Below are positions 1 through 10,191 of a stretch of DNA of 64,000 nucleotides, in pieces. The position numbers and the translations under genes were made by a program. A model generated the notes under the pieces. That model was not told the DNA's origin. It did no database searches and saw only the letters and a program-made list of their open reading frames with translations. The stretch's first letter is position 1. Each line of letters starts with the position of its first letter. Source of the stretch: Sipunculus nudus (taxonomy: Eukaryota; Annelida; Sipuncula; Golfingiida; Sipunculidae); assembly GCA_026874595.1 (NCBI GenBank), contig CM049306.1, positions 8,862,519-8,926,518 of the forward strand. The letters run 5' to 3'.

Positions 1-1239
1 TTTCGTATGACATAAACAGCTCATTATGACAAGTTTGAAGTGAGTCTGACATCTGGTTCAACTTCGGACAAGCTGGGCAAAAGAAACACAAAAAGATACA
101 TTATTAATATTAAAAGTTTGTTTTGACGTTAATCAACTTCACTGTAGTGCATGTTTAATTGTGATAAAAATGACATCTACTAATAAAATATGCTACTATC
201 TTAGATAGTATATAAAGACCAAAGAGCGCTAAAAATATTCGGACATTGATGATATAAATGATCTGAGGATGTCTAATGAATAAAGTTAAGACAAAATGCT
301 AATTATATATCAAAAGAACAACATGATATCCCCGATTACGGAACAGACAAAATAAGAGTTTTCTGATAATCTCAATAAACTATAATGTTAAGGACTACAT
401 TGTACTTCGTATACTTTTACGTATAAGTATAATAAGAAAAGCGTGAAATAATATGTCCTAAAATAAATCATTTTCTATAATTAAATTGCACATTAAATTA
501 ATTTTAAAATTTCCCAATGTTTATAGTTCATATACCTTTGGCCTGTTGGCAAAAATCCACGTATTTCCTGATACTACGCACTGTGTTTTGAGTGACGTTG
601 GGGTTTGTACAGTGACGGAGAGAATGTTGGACGCATTGTGTTATATTGTCGCCGTTAGGTCCAACGAATCTGAAACAGAAAACAAAGTTACCCGAGAATC
701 CAAAAAAATAGATCCTCCTTACGATGTGGAATGATTTGTGTTAATACTAATTCCAAAATGTACGGCAAATTATAGAAAAGGGTATGCGGTCTTTCATAGC
801 AAGAGCATGAGTCTGATACCATGCTGTAAATAAAACTATTATCTGTTGTATTTGACTTGTACAACTAAATACGCGGAACTATATTTTGAGATGTTTTAAT
901 CTCCTTGATTCATTTTCGTTCACCTTACAGAATAAAAAAATGACTTGCTGTTTCCCGAATATTGACAGTAAGCCTATTTTTTTCTGTCATACACGTCAGG
1001 TTTGATTCTTCGGTGTCTTATACTAAAGTTTGACCAATATCCCGAATATTGACATATAATAGCGGCCAGAGATCGCCCTGGGTCCTGTTTATAAAGCAAA
1101 CAATCTATCTGTAGATTTTCTGGAAGTGGGGGTCAACACCAGGTTTGATACTTACTTAAGCCTTAATTAGATATTTGCTATTGATGATCGGGGCAAGGTA
1201 TACCTCATTGTATTCTATATTAAGACTCACCCGCGTATT
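1..1239. other. Intergenic DNA, no gene seen
   Basis: AT-rich sequence with only short open frames and no convincing splice sites, RNA gene or inverted repeat. From about 920 onward fragments such as 'ttcccgaatattgac' look like very decayed relatives of the 68-bp repeat that follows. Confidence 0.4.
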
Positions 1240-1850
1240 TCTCAGATATAGACGGTGGACGCCAAGGAAAATGTTTAGTTCTCTGTATGAATCATTACCT
1301 ATATATTTCCCATATACTGACGAGAGACTCAGGCTTATTTCTTGCTTATCTTGATAAAGTTTAACCTGAATTTTTCCCAGATGACGAAGGTCGCCAAGTT
1401 TTACCTGCATTTTCCCGGATAATGATAAAAGACGCCTTGGTTATTTCTTGTTTATCTTAATTAAATTTTACCTGATTTTTTCCCGGATGATGAAAGACGC
1501 CTTTTTACTTGTTTATCTTGATAAAGTCTTACCTGAATATTTCGCGGATAATGAAGAAAGACACTAGGAATATTTCTTGCTTTTTCTTGATAAAGATTTA
1601 TCAGAATATTTCCCGGATAATCATGAGAGACTCTAGGGGTATTTCTTGCTTATCTTGATAAAGATTTACCTGAATATTTATCGGATAATAACGAGAGACT
1701 TCAGAATTATTTCTTGGTTATGCTGATAAAATTTTGACTGCATATATTTCCTGGGTAATAACTAAAGACGCCACGTTTTAGTTATTTGGATAAAGTTTTA
1801 CCTGCATATTTCCCGGATATTGACGATGGACGCCAGGGATGACTCTTGGT
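1240..1850. repeat. Degenerate tandem repeat, period about 68 bp
   Basis: A phrase of the type 'cttgataaag ... ttacctg ... ttcccggataatga ... agacgcc' recurs. Its 'ttgataaag' landmark or variants lie near 1351, 1457, 1518, 1587, 1655, 1723 and 1788, a spacing of 61-69 bp with one longer interval of 106. Copies differ by substitutions and small indels, so the array is old. A minus-strand open frame across 1156-1410 lies inside the array and I do not call it a gene. Confidence 0.75.
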
Positions 1851-2300
1851 TCTCTTTATAAAGGCCTCTCATCTTCTCTTTCATCATCGCCTGGAAACCA
1901 TGGATACACTGAGAGGCTGCGTGAGTGTCGCACGTCTGGTACCACTCTGGGCTGGTTGCTAGACAGAAAACGGGAAAAAATTTTAATATGCGTTCATTAC
2001 AGTTATTACTGGTACACTGTTAAAATTGGAAGCTCTTCTGAATGTGAAAACTAACTTTAAATATATAGGAGGGGAAGATAAATAAAGATTTATTTTTAAA
2101 CATAAAAATGCCACTTTTGCGTATGACCGTTCATTGTGCAGATTTGTGTGTAGACACAATCTTGTAACTGACGTGACGTTTTATCACATGTTCTACTTTT
2201 AAAATATTTACCGTTACAGTCAGTATTTTTTATTTTTATAATGGAATACAGATATGGCAGCAGCGGATCCAGGATTTTTTGCAGGTAGGGGGTCAACGCT

Positions 2301-2316
2301 GGGGGGGGGGGGGGGG
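2301..2316. repeat. Poly-G run next to a 'GCGGATCCAGG' motif
   Basis: A run of 16 G follows, after about 40 bp, the motif CAGCAGCGGATCCAGG. That motif resembles the 5' end of the G/C-rich element found complete at 26105, 31883 and 60828. No matching 3' end lies downstream, so this may be a truncated relative or chance. Confidence 0.4.
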
Positions 2317-2842
2317 CTGAATCAGCGCCTGAATGGGAAATGTTGCCTTGCTCATGTCTTTCAAGAGGTTCAAAATTAGATTTAAATTTGATGTTTCATT
2401 TATAATTTTTGAATGAATGCGTTTGTTATCATGTACTTTATACCGGTATTTTAAACATGATTGAATACACATAAGCACAGCAATGCACGAACACGACACA
2501 ATGAAATGATACACTGTCGCAACCACACAGTCGGATTCTCATGATTCAGGCCTGATGTATACGACAAGAACTAATAATATAAAGGGCCTAAACAGCCCTC
2601 GAAAATTTCACGTTCACGGAAAGTCGGATATTACCTTTTTTTACAGTTATGTTACTTAAACGTGCACGTATACAGGGCCGAGATGGCGAAGATATATTAT
2701 AATTTGCGGGGTGTGGGCTGATGTCAAACAGGATATATTTTCTCGTCAAGGATGTAATGATGCTTTGTTGAAGAGTAGGAGCTCATAATAATCTTGAGGC
2801 ATGTAAAGAAGTCTTGAAGAATAAGAATTGTTTACATACGTG
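2317..2842. other. Intergenic DNA, no feature seen
   Basis: AT-rich DNA with short minus-strand open frames only. No repeat, RNA gene or plausible exon was recognised. Confidence 0.35.
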
Positions 2843-3117
2843 CCGAGTGTACATGTAACGCTTCGTCTGCGATCTCTTCCGCGGACGTACACAAATGTAG
2901 CGTTTGTAAACGATATTACGCTGAACGCCAGTTTGACCAGTCATCCCTCTCCCCCCGCATACACACAAACTTTTCTTTCTGCAATCTGTCTGCGTTTCGT
3001 CTAGAAATTAATAACGTTCTGAATTTTGCGTCCGCACATAACGCTACTTCTGCGTTACGTATGTGATTGCATTGCATCGCAAACGTAACGCGGACGGAAC
3101 GTCATATTTACACCCGG
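2843..3117. mobile_element. MITE-like element with 29-bp inverted terminal repeats
   Basis: The first 29 bases (2843-2871, starting CCGAGTGTACATG) match the reverse complement of the last 29 (3089-3117, which reads CCGGGTGTAAATA) at 22 of 29 positions in my manual alignment. The 275-bp interior is rich in CG-containing words such as 'gtaacg' and 'gcgtt' and has no long open frame. I see no clear target-site duplication, so the true ends may lie a few bases away and the superfamily is unassigned. Confidence 0.5.
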
Positions 3118-3743
3118 TGTTTTAGAAAGTGATTTCAGTACAACGTTATCTTTGCATATACGTATACATATGCAGAACGTTTCGATCGGTGAGTGTGACG
3201 ATTGAAAACACATGCGCATGGAAACGGTAAGGGAGTTCCAGACTGCGACGTCAAGCCACCAGTGATGCCATGTATTCCCATGGCGGCTGACTTCTCTACT
3301 GCTGCAGCGGTTTACCCGTTTCCTTCAACCAGTGAAAGAATATAAATACATACTGTTGTCTACTGAACCGGAAGAAATCTTACATTTAAATTTTTCTTCG
3401 TCCGGGTATAGTTCTTTTACCAGAACATTATGGGCTTCATAATTTGGCCCCATAAAAGCCCGTGGATCCACAGCGAGACTGATTTTTTGTCGACTGACGC
3501 TGAGTCCCGTCTAGTAACACAAGAATGACCAACACCTATCCTTGCAAATAAAAGGGATAAAGATGATCTGGAAACATTTTTGTTGTCGGAAAAATGAAAA
3601 CAACCTGCACTGAACAGGAGGACAGGGACCTCAATTTTTGCTGATTACGTATAGCATACGCATACATATTCATTAAGTATAACTGGCTTCCGTTATTCAC
3701 TGCATATATAGGCACAGAGTCGTCCAAAGTCATATACGGAGTC
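3118..3743. other. Possible 3' region of the minus-strand gene; nothing firm
   Basis: This lies downstream, in minus-strand sense, of the exons at 4352-5139. It could hold the end of that transcript, but I found no convincing terminal exon and no canonical AATAAA on the minus strand. Confidence 0.25.
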
Positions 3744-4212
3744 CTAACGTTGCCATGATAACTCTTTCCATCGCGGTCGCCATGCGTTCGCGCTTTCAGT
3801 GATCGAACTAGTTGAGTAGGTTCGTGACTGAACTGTCTCAAATGACCTGCCTTTCGATACTTGCTGTCTCTCCATGCATATTAAACGGCCCCCATAATTT
3901 GTACTTAAACTATTGTCATCCTCTGCAAACTCTCTGTCGTCCGCTTCCGTTTTAATCACCACCTTATAGGAGCGTATTTTCACGAACCGATGCATCAATA
4001 CTTTCTCGGATTCCGATACGTGACTTCTGCGTGAAAATAATTCTTTTATCAATTGAGCTCCATTTGACAGTGTCATCGTTTTTAAATTAACTTAAAAGAC
4101 GACTTATGATTAATATCATTTTATGCCTTTCGTGTACTTAACTTATGCCCGGGAACCCAGTCGTCCGTGCAAATGACGACATTCTGATTGGACCGCCTGG
4201 TGACAGAGAACG
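3744..4212 (-). CDS. Speculative downstream exons of the cysteine-module gene
   Basis: Two segments would continue the gene in frame. Segment C (4143-4212) has an acceptor ending 'cacagcag' and a weak donor, GTTAAGTA. Segment D starts at 4026 after 'ttcacgcag' and stays open to a stop near 3744. The phases agree: exon B leaves one base, C supplies two and leaves two, D supplies one. C would encode about 22 codons. D is hydrophilic and acidic (motif EADDREFAEDDN). There is no transmembrane segment or recognised domain, and C has only one Cys. The weak donor of C and the lack of a family match make this a guess. Another acceptor could be used and these segments may not be coding. Confidence 0.25.
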
Positions 4213-4351
4213 CTGCTGTGAGTACTAAGATTTTCAGGCCGGTGTCGAGGTATCTGATAAAAGGTGGTGATCTCTGTAATTATGATTGAAGTGATGCAGG
4301 AAAGGTTAAAGCAATCCTTTGGTAAGATGTGCATCTGAAAAACGTTCTCAC

Positions 4352-4542
4352 CTGCTATTGTTGCTGACGTAGGCGGCTCCGCTATTGTCGTCGGGAGTGA
4401 GATGTCGAAGGATCCAGGCCCACACGCGCTCTCTATCAATTTCACGTTATTTGGAGGAATTTTTTTCATGACAGTCTCGTGTAACTCAGGACAGTCGCTC
4501 AGAGCTGGCCTCACACACTTCTCTAAAAAAGCACGTACCTTC
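4352..4542 (-). CDS. Internal exon B of a cysteine-rich, probably secreted, modular protein
   Basis: I do not recognise the gene. On the minus strand a good acceptor (TTTTTAACTGTTTCAG) precedes 4542 and a good donor (GTGAGAAC) follows 4352. The exon is 191 bp: one base completing a split codon, 63 codons, one base left over. It encodes four Cys (near exon residues 9, 17, 40 plus spacing like an alpha-helical Cys module) and ends in a Thr/Ser/Pro-rich tail (TTIAEPPTSATIA), a composition typical of O-glycosylated linkers in extracellular proteins. It joins exon A in frame across a 497-bp intron. The spacing of Cys recalls uncharacterised multi-Cys secreted families of protostomes; that is a loose resemblance. 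An open frame continues past the donor to 4143, but I take that as chance because the GTGAGA donor is strong and the composition changes there. Confidence 0.65.
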
Positions 4543-4712
4543 CTGAAACAGTTAAAAATTTTTTGGTTACCAGGAATGATCCGATCTCATCTTTTCGGTT
4601 CGTGATGGTGATGCTTAAGGCAATCCTATTGATCATTTAGAAGTACACTAAAGCTTGAACCTTAAGTTAAAAAAAAAACAGTTATTAAGACAGGACACGT
4701 TCCCTTTTATTA

Positions 4713-4716
<4 letters not shown>

Positions 4717-4753
<37 letters not shown>
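4717..4753. repeat. (TA)n microsatellite in the intron between exons A and B
   Basis: About 37 bp of alternating T and A, inside the 497-bp intron of the minus-strand gene. Confidence 0.9.
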
Positions 4754-4756
<3 letters not shown>

Positions 4757-5039
4757 AAATGTAGGTGGGTATAATGTGTGTGTTTTTTTGGGAGCGTATC
4801 GATGTGTTATGTGTATTATATGCAATTACAATTTTTTTGACGTATATGTATATATTGTTAGGTATGATATTTATATTATATAATATTATAACTATTACTT
4901 CAATTCTTAACCCCATTGTATTTACGTAAATAAATATACCAAACGGTACCTTTGTCGTGATGTGTTACATTAATATCATTACGAATTACTTTCTTTTATG
5001 GTTACAATTACAGGTATTTCAAGTGTGTGGTATACTCAC

Positions 5040-5139
5040 TTGCATAGCGTGACTATATCTGTGCTTTCACTGAAAGCCTTCATGGAAGCTGTTGTGCAGT
5101 TATTGACTTTAGCTGCTTTCTGTGCCGCATCCTGGCATC
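5040..5139 (-). CDS. Internal exon A of a cysteine-rich, probably secreted, modular protein
   Basis: On the minus strand the acceptor is CTTTTTTTTCATAG just above 5139 and the donor is AA|GTGAGTATAC just below 5040, both close to consensus. The 100-bp exon holds two bases of a split codon, 32 codons and two leftover bases (AA). Those two join the first G of exon B to make AAG (Lys). The peptide begins CQDAAQKAAKVNNC and ends ...DIVTLC, giving three Cys. Together A and B form a module of about 96 residues that starts and ends in intron phase 1. Such symmetric modules can be duplicated or shuffled without breaking the frame, and extracellular proteins commonly use phase 1. No start codon or signal peptide exon was found upstream (higher coordinates) up to 6100, so the gene is partial here. 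Confidence 0.65.
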
Positions 5140-6180
5140 CTATGAAAAAAAAGAAAATATAAATTGATTTTAAAATTGAAAACAAAAGACGAAAACGCCA
5201 GATCCATGTATAAAGCATAAATAACCCCTAACTTAGATTACAGCATGCATGACCAACATCCCGTCGTTAGCTCTGTCACCGAGGCTGATGGTTGGTACCG
5301 GTCACCTTGAAGGGGATCCATTATCCATATTCCATTATAAAAGGTCAATACTTTGATCATATCTTATCGTTGCTATCGGTCTCATATAAATATGGACAGA
5401 TAACCTAGCCGTAACTACAGGCGTCAGCATCAGGTTTGACCTTAGAGAGGACTTTCACGGCAGAAACACGCAATGTGTCATTTCATCAAAACACAGCTCA
5501 CTTTCAGGCATGAATCGTTTGATTTGTACGATATTAAAAAAAAATCAAACATTTTCTAAAATAGCCATTATCTTTTGTTCAAAATTATAGAAATTGTATA
5601 ACAGTTAACTAGTTATCTTGTTATCACATGGATTAAATGATTACCCCGTTTTTATATATGAGCTATACAACATTTTAATACGAAAGTCGGAAGATATAGT
5701 GTTATCTCGTGCACGGATCGATGATTATGGCAATTGCAATTTCACTTTACAGAATTAAGGCAGGTTGGTACTAATTAAATCGTAGTTTGTAAGTTTCTTG
5801 AAAACAAACTGATTTTCATGTTAAGCAAAAAAACATCTAGTTATGCCTTATGTGGTGTGCATGGACACCATAGAAAGTCGACAAGGCCGCCATGTATAGT
5901 TATCGAAAACTTCTACTCTATATATCAAGGAGCACTGTGCATTTGTGTGTAGGAGATTTAAATGTCAATTAAACCGAATATTACTCTGTACGTAATCATC
6001 GTCCATCGAAATTTAAGTGCAATGCAAGGTAAATCACAAAATCAAACAACAATTTTCTCACACTAAACCAGAAAAAGCGTTCATAATAGAAAATTTCATG
6101 ATGTAACCATATGGAGCATATAATTCACAAAACACTGAGAGTTAAAAATCATAAAATTTTAAGAATTTTTAATGATAGAG
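5140..6180. other. Upstream side of the minus-strand gene; no exon found
   Basis: AT-rich with a few splice-like motifs (for example a GTGAGC donor on the minus strand near 5507) but no exon with a protein-like frame. Missing 5' exons of the gene could lie here or beyond the 39-bp array. Confidence 0.35.
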
Positions 6181-6199
6181 GAACCGAGTCCGGACACTT

Positions 6200-7325
6200 T
6201 TCTAGGGACTCAGACTTCGACTTAAGAGTTTTGGACTCCGCCTTGTACTCCGACTTGGACTTGAAGCTTCTGGACTCCGCCTTGTACTCGGACTTGGACT
6301 GACTCCGCCTTTTATACCGACTTGGACTTGAAGGTTCTAGACGCCGCCTTGTACTCCGACTTGGACTTCAAGGTTCTGGACTCCGCCTTGTACTCCGACT
6401 TGGACTTAAAGGTTCTGGACTCCGCCTTGTACTCAGACTTGGACTTGAAGGTTCTGGACTACGCCGTGTACTCAAACTTGGACTTGAAGGTTCTGGACTC
6501 CGCCTTGTACTCAGACTTGGACTTGAAGGTTCTGGACTCCGCCTTGTACTCGGACTTGGACTTGAAGGTTCTGGACTCCGCCTTGTACTCGGACTTGGAC
6601 TTGAAGGTTCTGGACTCCGCCTTGTACTCGGACTTGGACTTGAAGGTTCTGGACTCCGCCTTGTACTCCGACTTGGACTTTAAGGTTCTGGACTCCGCCT
6701 TGTACTCGGACTTGGACTGACTCCGCCTTGTACTCAGACTGGGACTTGAAGGTTCTGAACTCCGCCTTGTACTCAGACTTGGACTTGAAAGTTCTGGACT
6801 CCGCCTTGTACTCAGACTTGGACTTGAAGTTTCTGGAGTCTGCCTTGTACTCGGACTTGGACTTGAAGGTTCTGGACTCCGCCTTGTACTCAGACTTGGA
6901 CTTGAAGGTTCTGGACTCTGCCTTGAACTCAGACTTGGACTTGAAGGTTCTGGACTCCGCCTTGAACTCAGACTTGGACTTGAAGGTTCTGGACTCCGCC
7001 TTGTACTCGGACTTGGACTGACTCCGCCTTGTACTCAGACTTGGACTTGAAGGTTCTGGACTCCGCCTTGTACCCAGACTTGGACTTGAAGTTTTTGGAC
7101 TCTGCCTTGTACTCAGACTTGGACTTTAAGGTTCTGGACTACGCCTTGTACCCAGACTTGGACTTGAAGTTTTTGGACTCTGCCTTGTACTCGGACTTGG
7201 ACTGACTCCGCCTTGTACTCAGACTTGGACTTGAAGTTTCTGGACTATGCCTTGTACTCGGACTTGGACTGACTCCGCCTTGTACTCGGACTTGGACTGA
7301 CTCCGCCTTGTACTCGGACTTGAAG
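6200..7325 (+). repeat. Minisatellite, 39-bp unit (about 29 units) with 28-bp short units
   Basis: The unit reads gacttggacttgaaggttct followed by ggactccgccttgtactcg, 39 bp or 13 codons, so it stays open in frame (peptide LDLKVLDSALYSD). Six junctions, near 6300, 6718, 7018, 7204, 7270 and 7299, lack the same 11 bases (tgaaggttctg). Each makes a 28-bp unit and shifts the reading frame. The edges decay: units near 6200 and 7325 are diverged, and the word ACCGAGTCCG occurs in direct orientation just outside both ends (6183-6192 and 7346-7355). The repeated frameshifts and the lack of splice or start signals argue against a translated protein. It is most simply a non-coding minisatellite whose unit length happens to be divisible by three. 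Confidence 0.9.
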
Positions 7326-7559
7326 GCAAGGACTCTAGAAATCAGACCGAGTCCGTCTCCAGTCAAGCAGAAAAAAGCTCTGTGACATACTATAAAGTCG
7401 TATACATGCACGAACTACCAACAGATTGTTAGACATACAAAATTAGACTATATTTAACAAAATAAGGGATAGGGAGCTTAAGGTAATTAAACATTCAAGT
7501 AAAGAGCATGTAAAAAAAAATAAAAATACACATGATAATCTCAAATAGCAAATCAAAAT

Positions 7560-7692
7560 TTCAAAGAAAAATGTGTATTGGACTCGGATTCGGAGAAGGT
7601 GGACTTGGACTCGAACTTCAAGGATTCAGACTTTCGTGTCCTGAACTCGGATTTGACCTCAGAATGTTGTGGACTACATCACCAAATAAAGG
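7560..7692 (+). repeat. Diverged relative of the 39-bp array
   Basis: About 240 bp past the array, words such as 'ttggactcggattcgg', 'gtggacttggactcg' and 'ctgaactcgga' repeat the same vocabulary without a regular period. The stretch is open on the plus strand (Asp/Ser-rich) and ends at AAAG|GTGAGCGC, which resembles a splice donor. It may be a remnant of the sequence from which the minisatellite grew, coding or not. Confidence 0.4.
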
Positions 7693-7699
7693 TGAGCGC

Positions 7700-8955
7700 T
7701 CATTTTTATAGACTTTGGAATATGCCCCACTTAGTAGACTCAAATATTCTTGTTTATAACCAAAAAGTCATCTGTAAAACCATATCCAGCAGTCGTTTAT
7801 AGGGACGGATACTTGATGTACTATATCAGACAGAGGTCATGAAAATTGCACATGCATATAATCCATATATATATCTGTCATCATGGTGGTCTGACCATAT
7901 ATATAAGAAGCCCAAAAGACGATTTTTAATGAAGGACCAGTAATAAGTAGCCAGTTGTCTTTCTATACTGACATATGGTAAGCTTGCATGCCATGTGGAG
8001 TTAAAATAATAATCATATTTAGGTGTCTTCCTGTCTAATGGATCAAAAACCAATGCTGTTTGGTGATATCAAAATAAGGACCTGTCTGTAATATAATGGA
8101 TAGCGGTTAGTCTATAAGCTGGCGGATCCAGGACATCGGACGGAAGGGTTCCGTTGACGGTTCTGATCCTAACTGGCGAACATCATCAAAAGCATGTAAA
8201 GCTCACTAGACTGCAATAACTATATAAAATAATTGTCATTAATAATTGTGGAAAAGATAAAATTATTCTATAATTGCGATACATCTGCTCTTGAATTTAC
8301 CGGGTTCGGGGGAAAGAAAGTATATAATTGTCTTCTGTAATCTTAGTCCATGCAGCGTTTTTACTTTGTCAATAAGTAATGATTCAAATGGTCAATGTGA
8401 TCTCAGGTAATTTTATTAATTACTCTTTTGGTATAGGCTACTGGTGGTCTGAATCATCGTGTCGCGAAATAAATTCATAGGTATTCCATATCTAGCAATT
8501 CATAGCAGGATTCAGCAAAAAATCATGCAAAATTTCCTCTGACAATCTCATAAAACCGTTTAAATGATCTGGTACCCTATTTAATTGTTCCCGGATGTAT
8601 TATTTTCCCCAGCATCATCTGCCGGATAAACCTGGGGCGTGTGCAGGGCATACTTCCACCAGAGGTCGTTTCTAAAAAAAAAAAAAGAAAACTTCTAGTT
8701 GGGCATTGTGGGACGGCGTGGACTACTATAGCTTGTCTCAACGGACAAACTTTAAAATCAAAATTTGTTACATTTCAATGAAACACATGCATTCTGTTTC
8801 CTTTCACATGCGCATGGTTACAAATAGCACCTATTCCGTGATGCCTTCACCACAAAAACGCCCATGTTTAAGTAATTTAACTTGAATCAATTCTTATCCA
8901 AAGTATTTGAACGGACTACATTTCCCTCATGACATTTATACCAAAGTCATCTGTA
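7700..8955. other. Intergenic DNA, no feature seen
   Basis: Mostly unique AT-rich DNA with short homopolymer runs (poly-A near 8673). No gene or repeat was recognised. Confidence 0.35.
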
Positions 8956-8959
8956 TATG

Positions 8960-9700
8960 TAGAAGCCCCGGTGCATTGTGGGCTTGAGATTCCAAAGCCC
9001 TTAGACCCTAACAAACGGTGTCGTACTCTTGTGATGCTGCGCAATGTGGTGTACAGGGCGGTAAATGCTTTGATGAACTGAAGGTGAAACGATAGCAGAC
9101 GAGCAGATCAGACAGGGAAGATTACAAGACGGAATCCGTCAGATGTCCGCAATAAGTTTGGACCGGTGTCGGGTTTAGCAGCCCATTGTGCTGTAAACCA
9201 GCGCCTGTGTTGCGCAAAACAACTCCGGCAGAGTTATTTTCAAGCCTGGGAGTGAATTATCGCTTCTGGGTATTTAATTAGTCGGAGAGGCCCTGAGCAT
9301 CACAATCAGTTGGCCTGCGAGTAAGTGGAAGAAGCAGCTCTCTATTGATGAAGGGGAAAATAACTCCCCTGACTGGCAGCGGCGGTGGTCCTATGTGTTA
9401 CTGAAGATTCCCGATCAGTCAACAAACAGAGGCCGGTCGGCAAACCCGTTTGATTTGGCTATTAACAGACAGCAGTCGACCCCCGTTAGATACTAGAGGT
9501 TGAGTTAAGGGTCACGTGTTTCCAACCAAGCCTCTGTGTCTTTTCTAACAGCACTGGTGGTAAAATGTTTAAGCGACGGCAATAGCTTTGTCAGTACTTG
9601 TTTAGACGCTCTTAGGGGCTCACCGGGACCTGTCTAATCCAGCCAACCCCGACAGAAGGCTGCCCGCTGTGGACCGTTTTAATTCATTACAAAAACTTTA
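8960..9700. promoter_or_regulatory. Repeat-free, GC-balanced block, possible conserved noncoding DNA
   Basis: This 740-bp block is visibly richer in G and C than its surroundings and contains no microsatellite or element. It holds possible factor sites, for example a homeodomain-type core in 'tatttaattagt' near 9270 and the inverted repeat GGGGAAAATAACTCCCC near 9353-9369. No splice-bounded open frame stands out. Calling it regulatory is inference from composition only. Confidence 0.2.
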
Positions 9701-10130
9701 CCCAGTAAAACACGGAACCATTCCGCGCACTTACGCAGACTAAAAGTACATTTTGTTTCACAGTAGATCTAGTTTTGTGGACTTCAAATAACATTTATGG
9801 TTAAGAGAAAACGTGCTTGTCAATTTGTAGGTATCAAACCGCGGATTTAAGTATCTAAACACTTTTACAGCAAATAATCTTCTGGCTCGGTAAGAATGAA
9901 TCTGTATTCTTACTGTTGGTAAGAATGAAGAAACTGTATCATTTATATGATTTCATGTTAAAACATAAGTTTTCTGCATCCAAACCGCTTATAAATTAAA
10001 TGTCACAGTTTAACCAAACTAAACATTCAAGGACTAACCTTAGGCGTTTATAGCTAGAATTATATCATAATGATAGTCCATGCCCGAATTGGAGCTATCC
10101 GTATTTGTTCGATATAGGAAATGTAGTCTG

Positions 10131-10133
<3 letters not shown>
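9701..10133. other. Intergenic DNA, no feature seen
   Basis: Unique AT-rich sequence. A short near-duplicate phrase 'ggtaagaatga' occurs near 9888 and 9920. No gene or element was recognised. Confidence 0.3.

Positions 10134-10188
<55 letters not shown>
10134..10188. repeat. (AT)n microsatellite
   Basis: About 55 bp of perfect alternating A and T. Confidence 0.95.

Positions 10189-10191
<3 letters not shown>

Noticed and set aside
1156-1410. 84-codon minus-strand frame
   Set aside because: Lies inside the degenerate 68-bp tandem repeat.
6111-7021. Asp/Leu/Ser-rich repeat protein read from the first 39-bp array
   Set aside because: Six identical 11-bp deletions break the frame repeatedly, and there are no splice or start signals.
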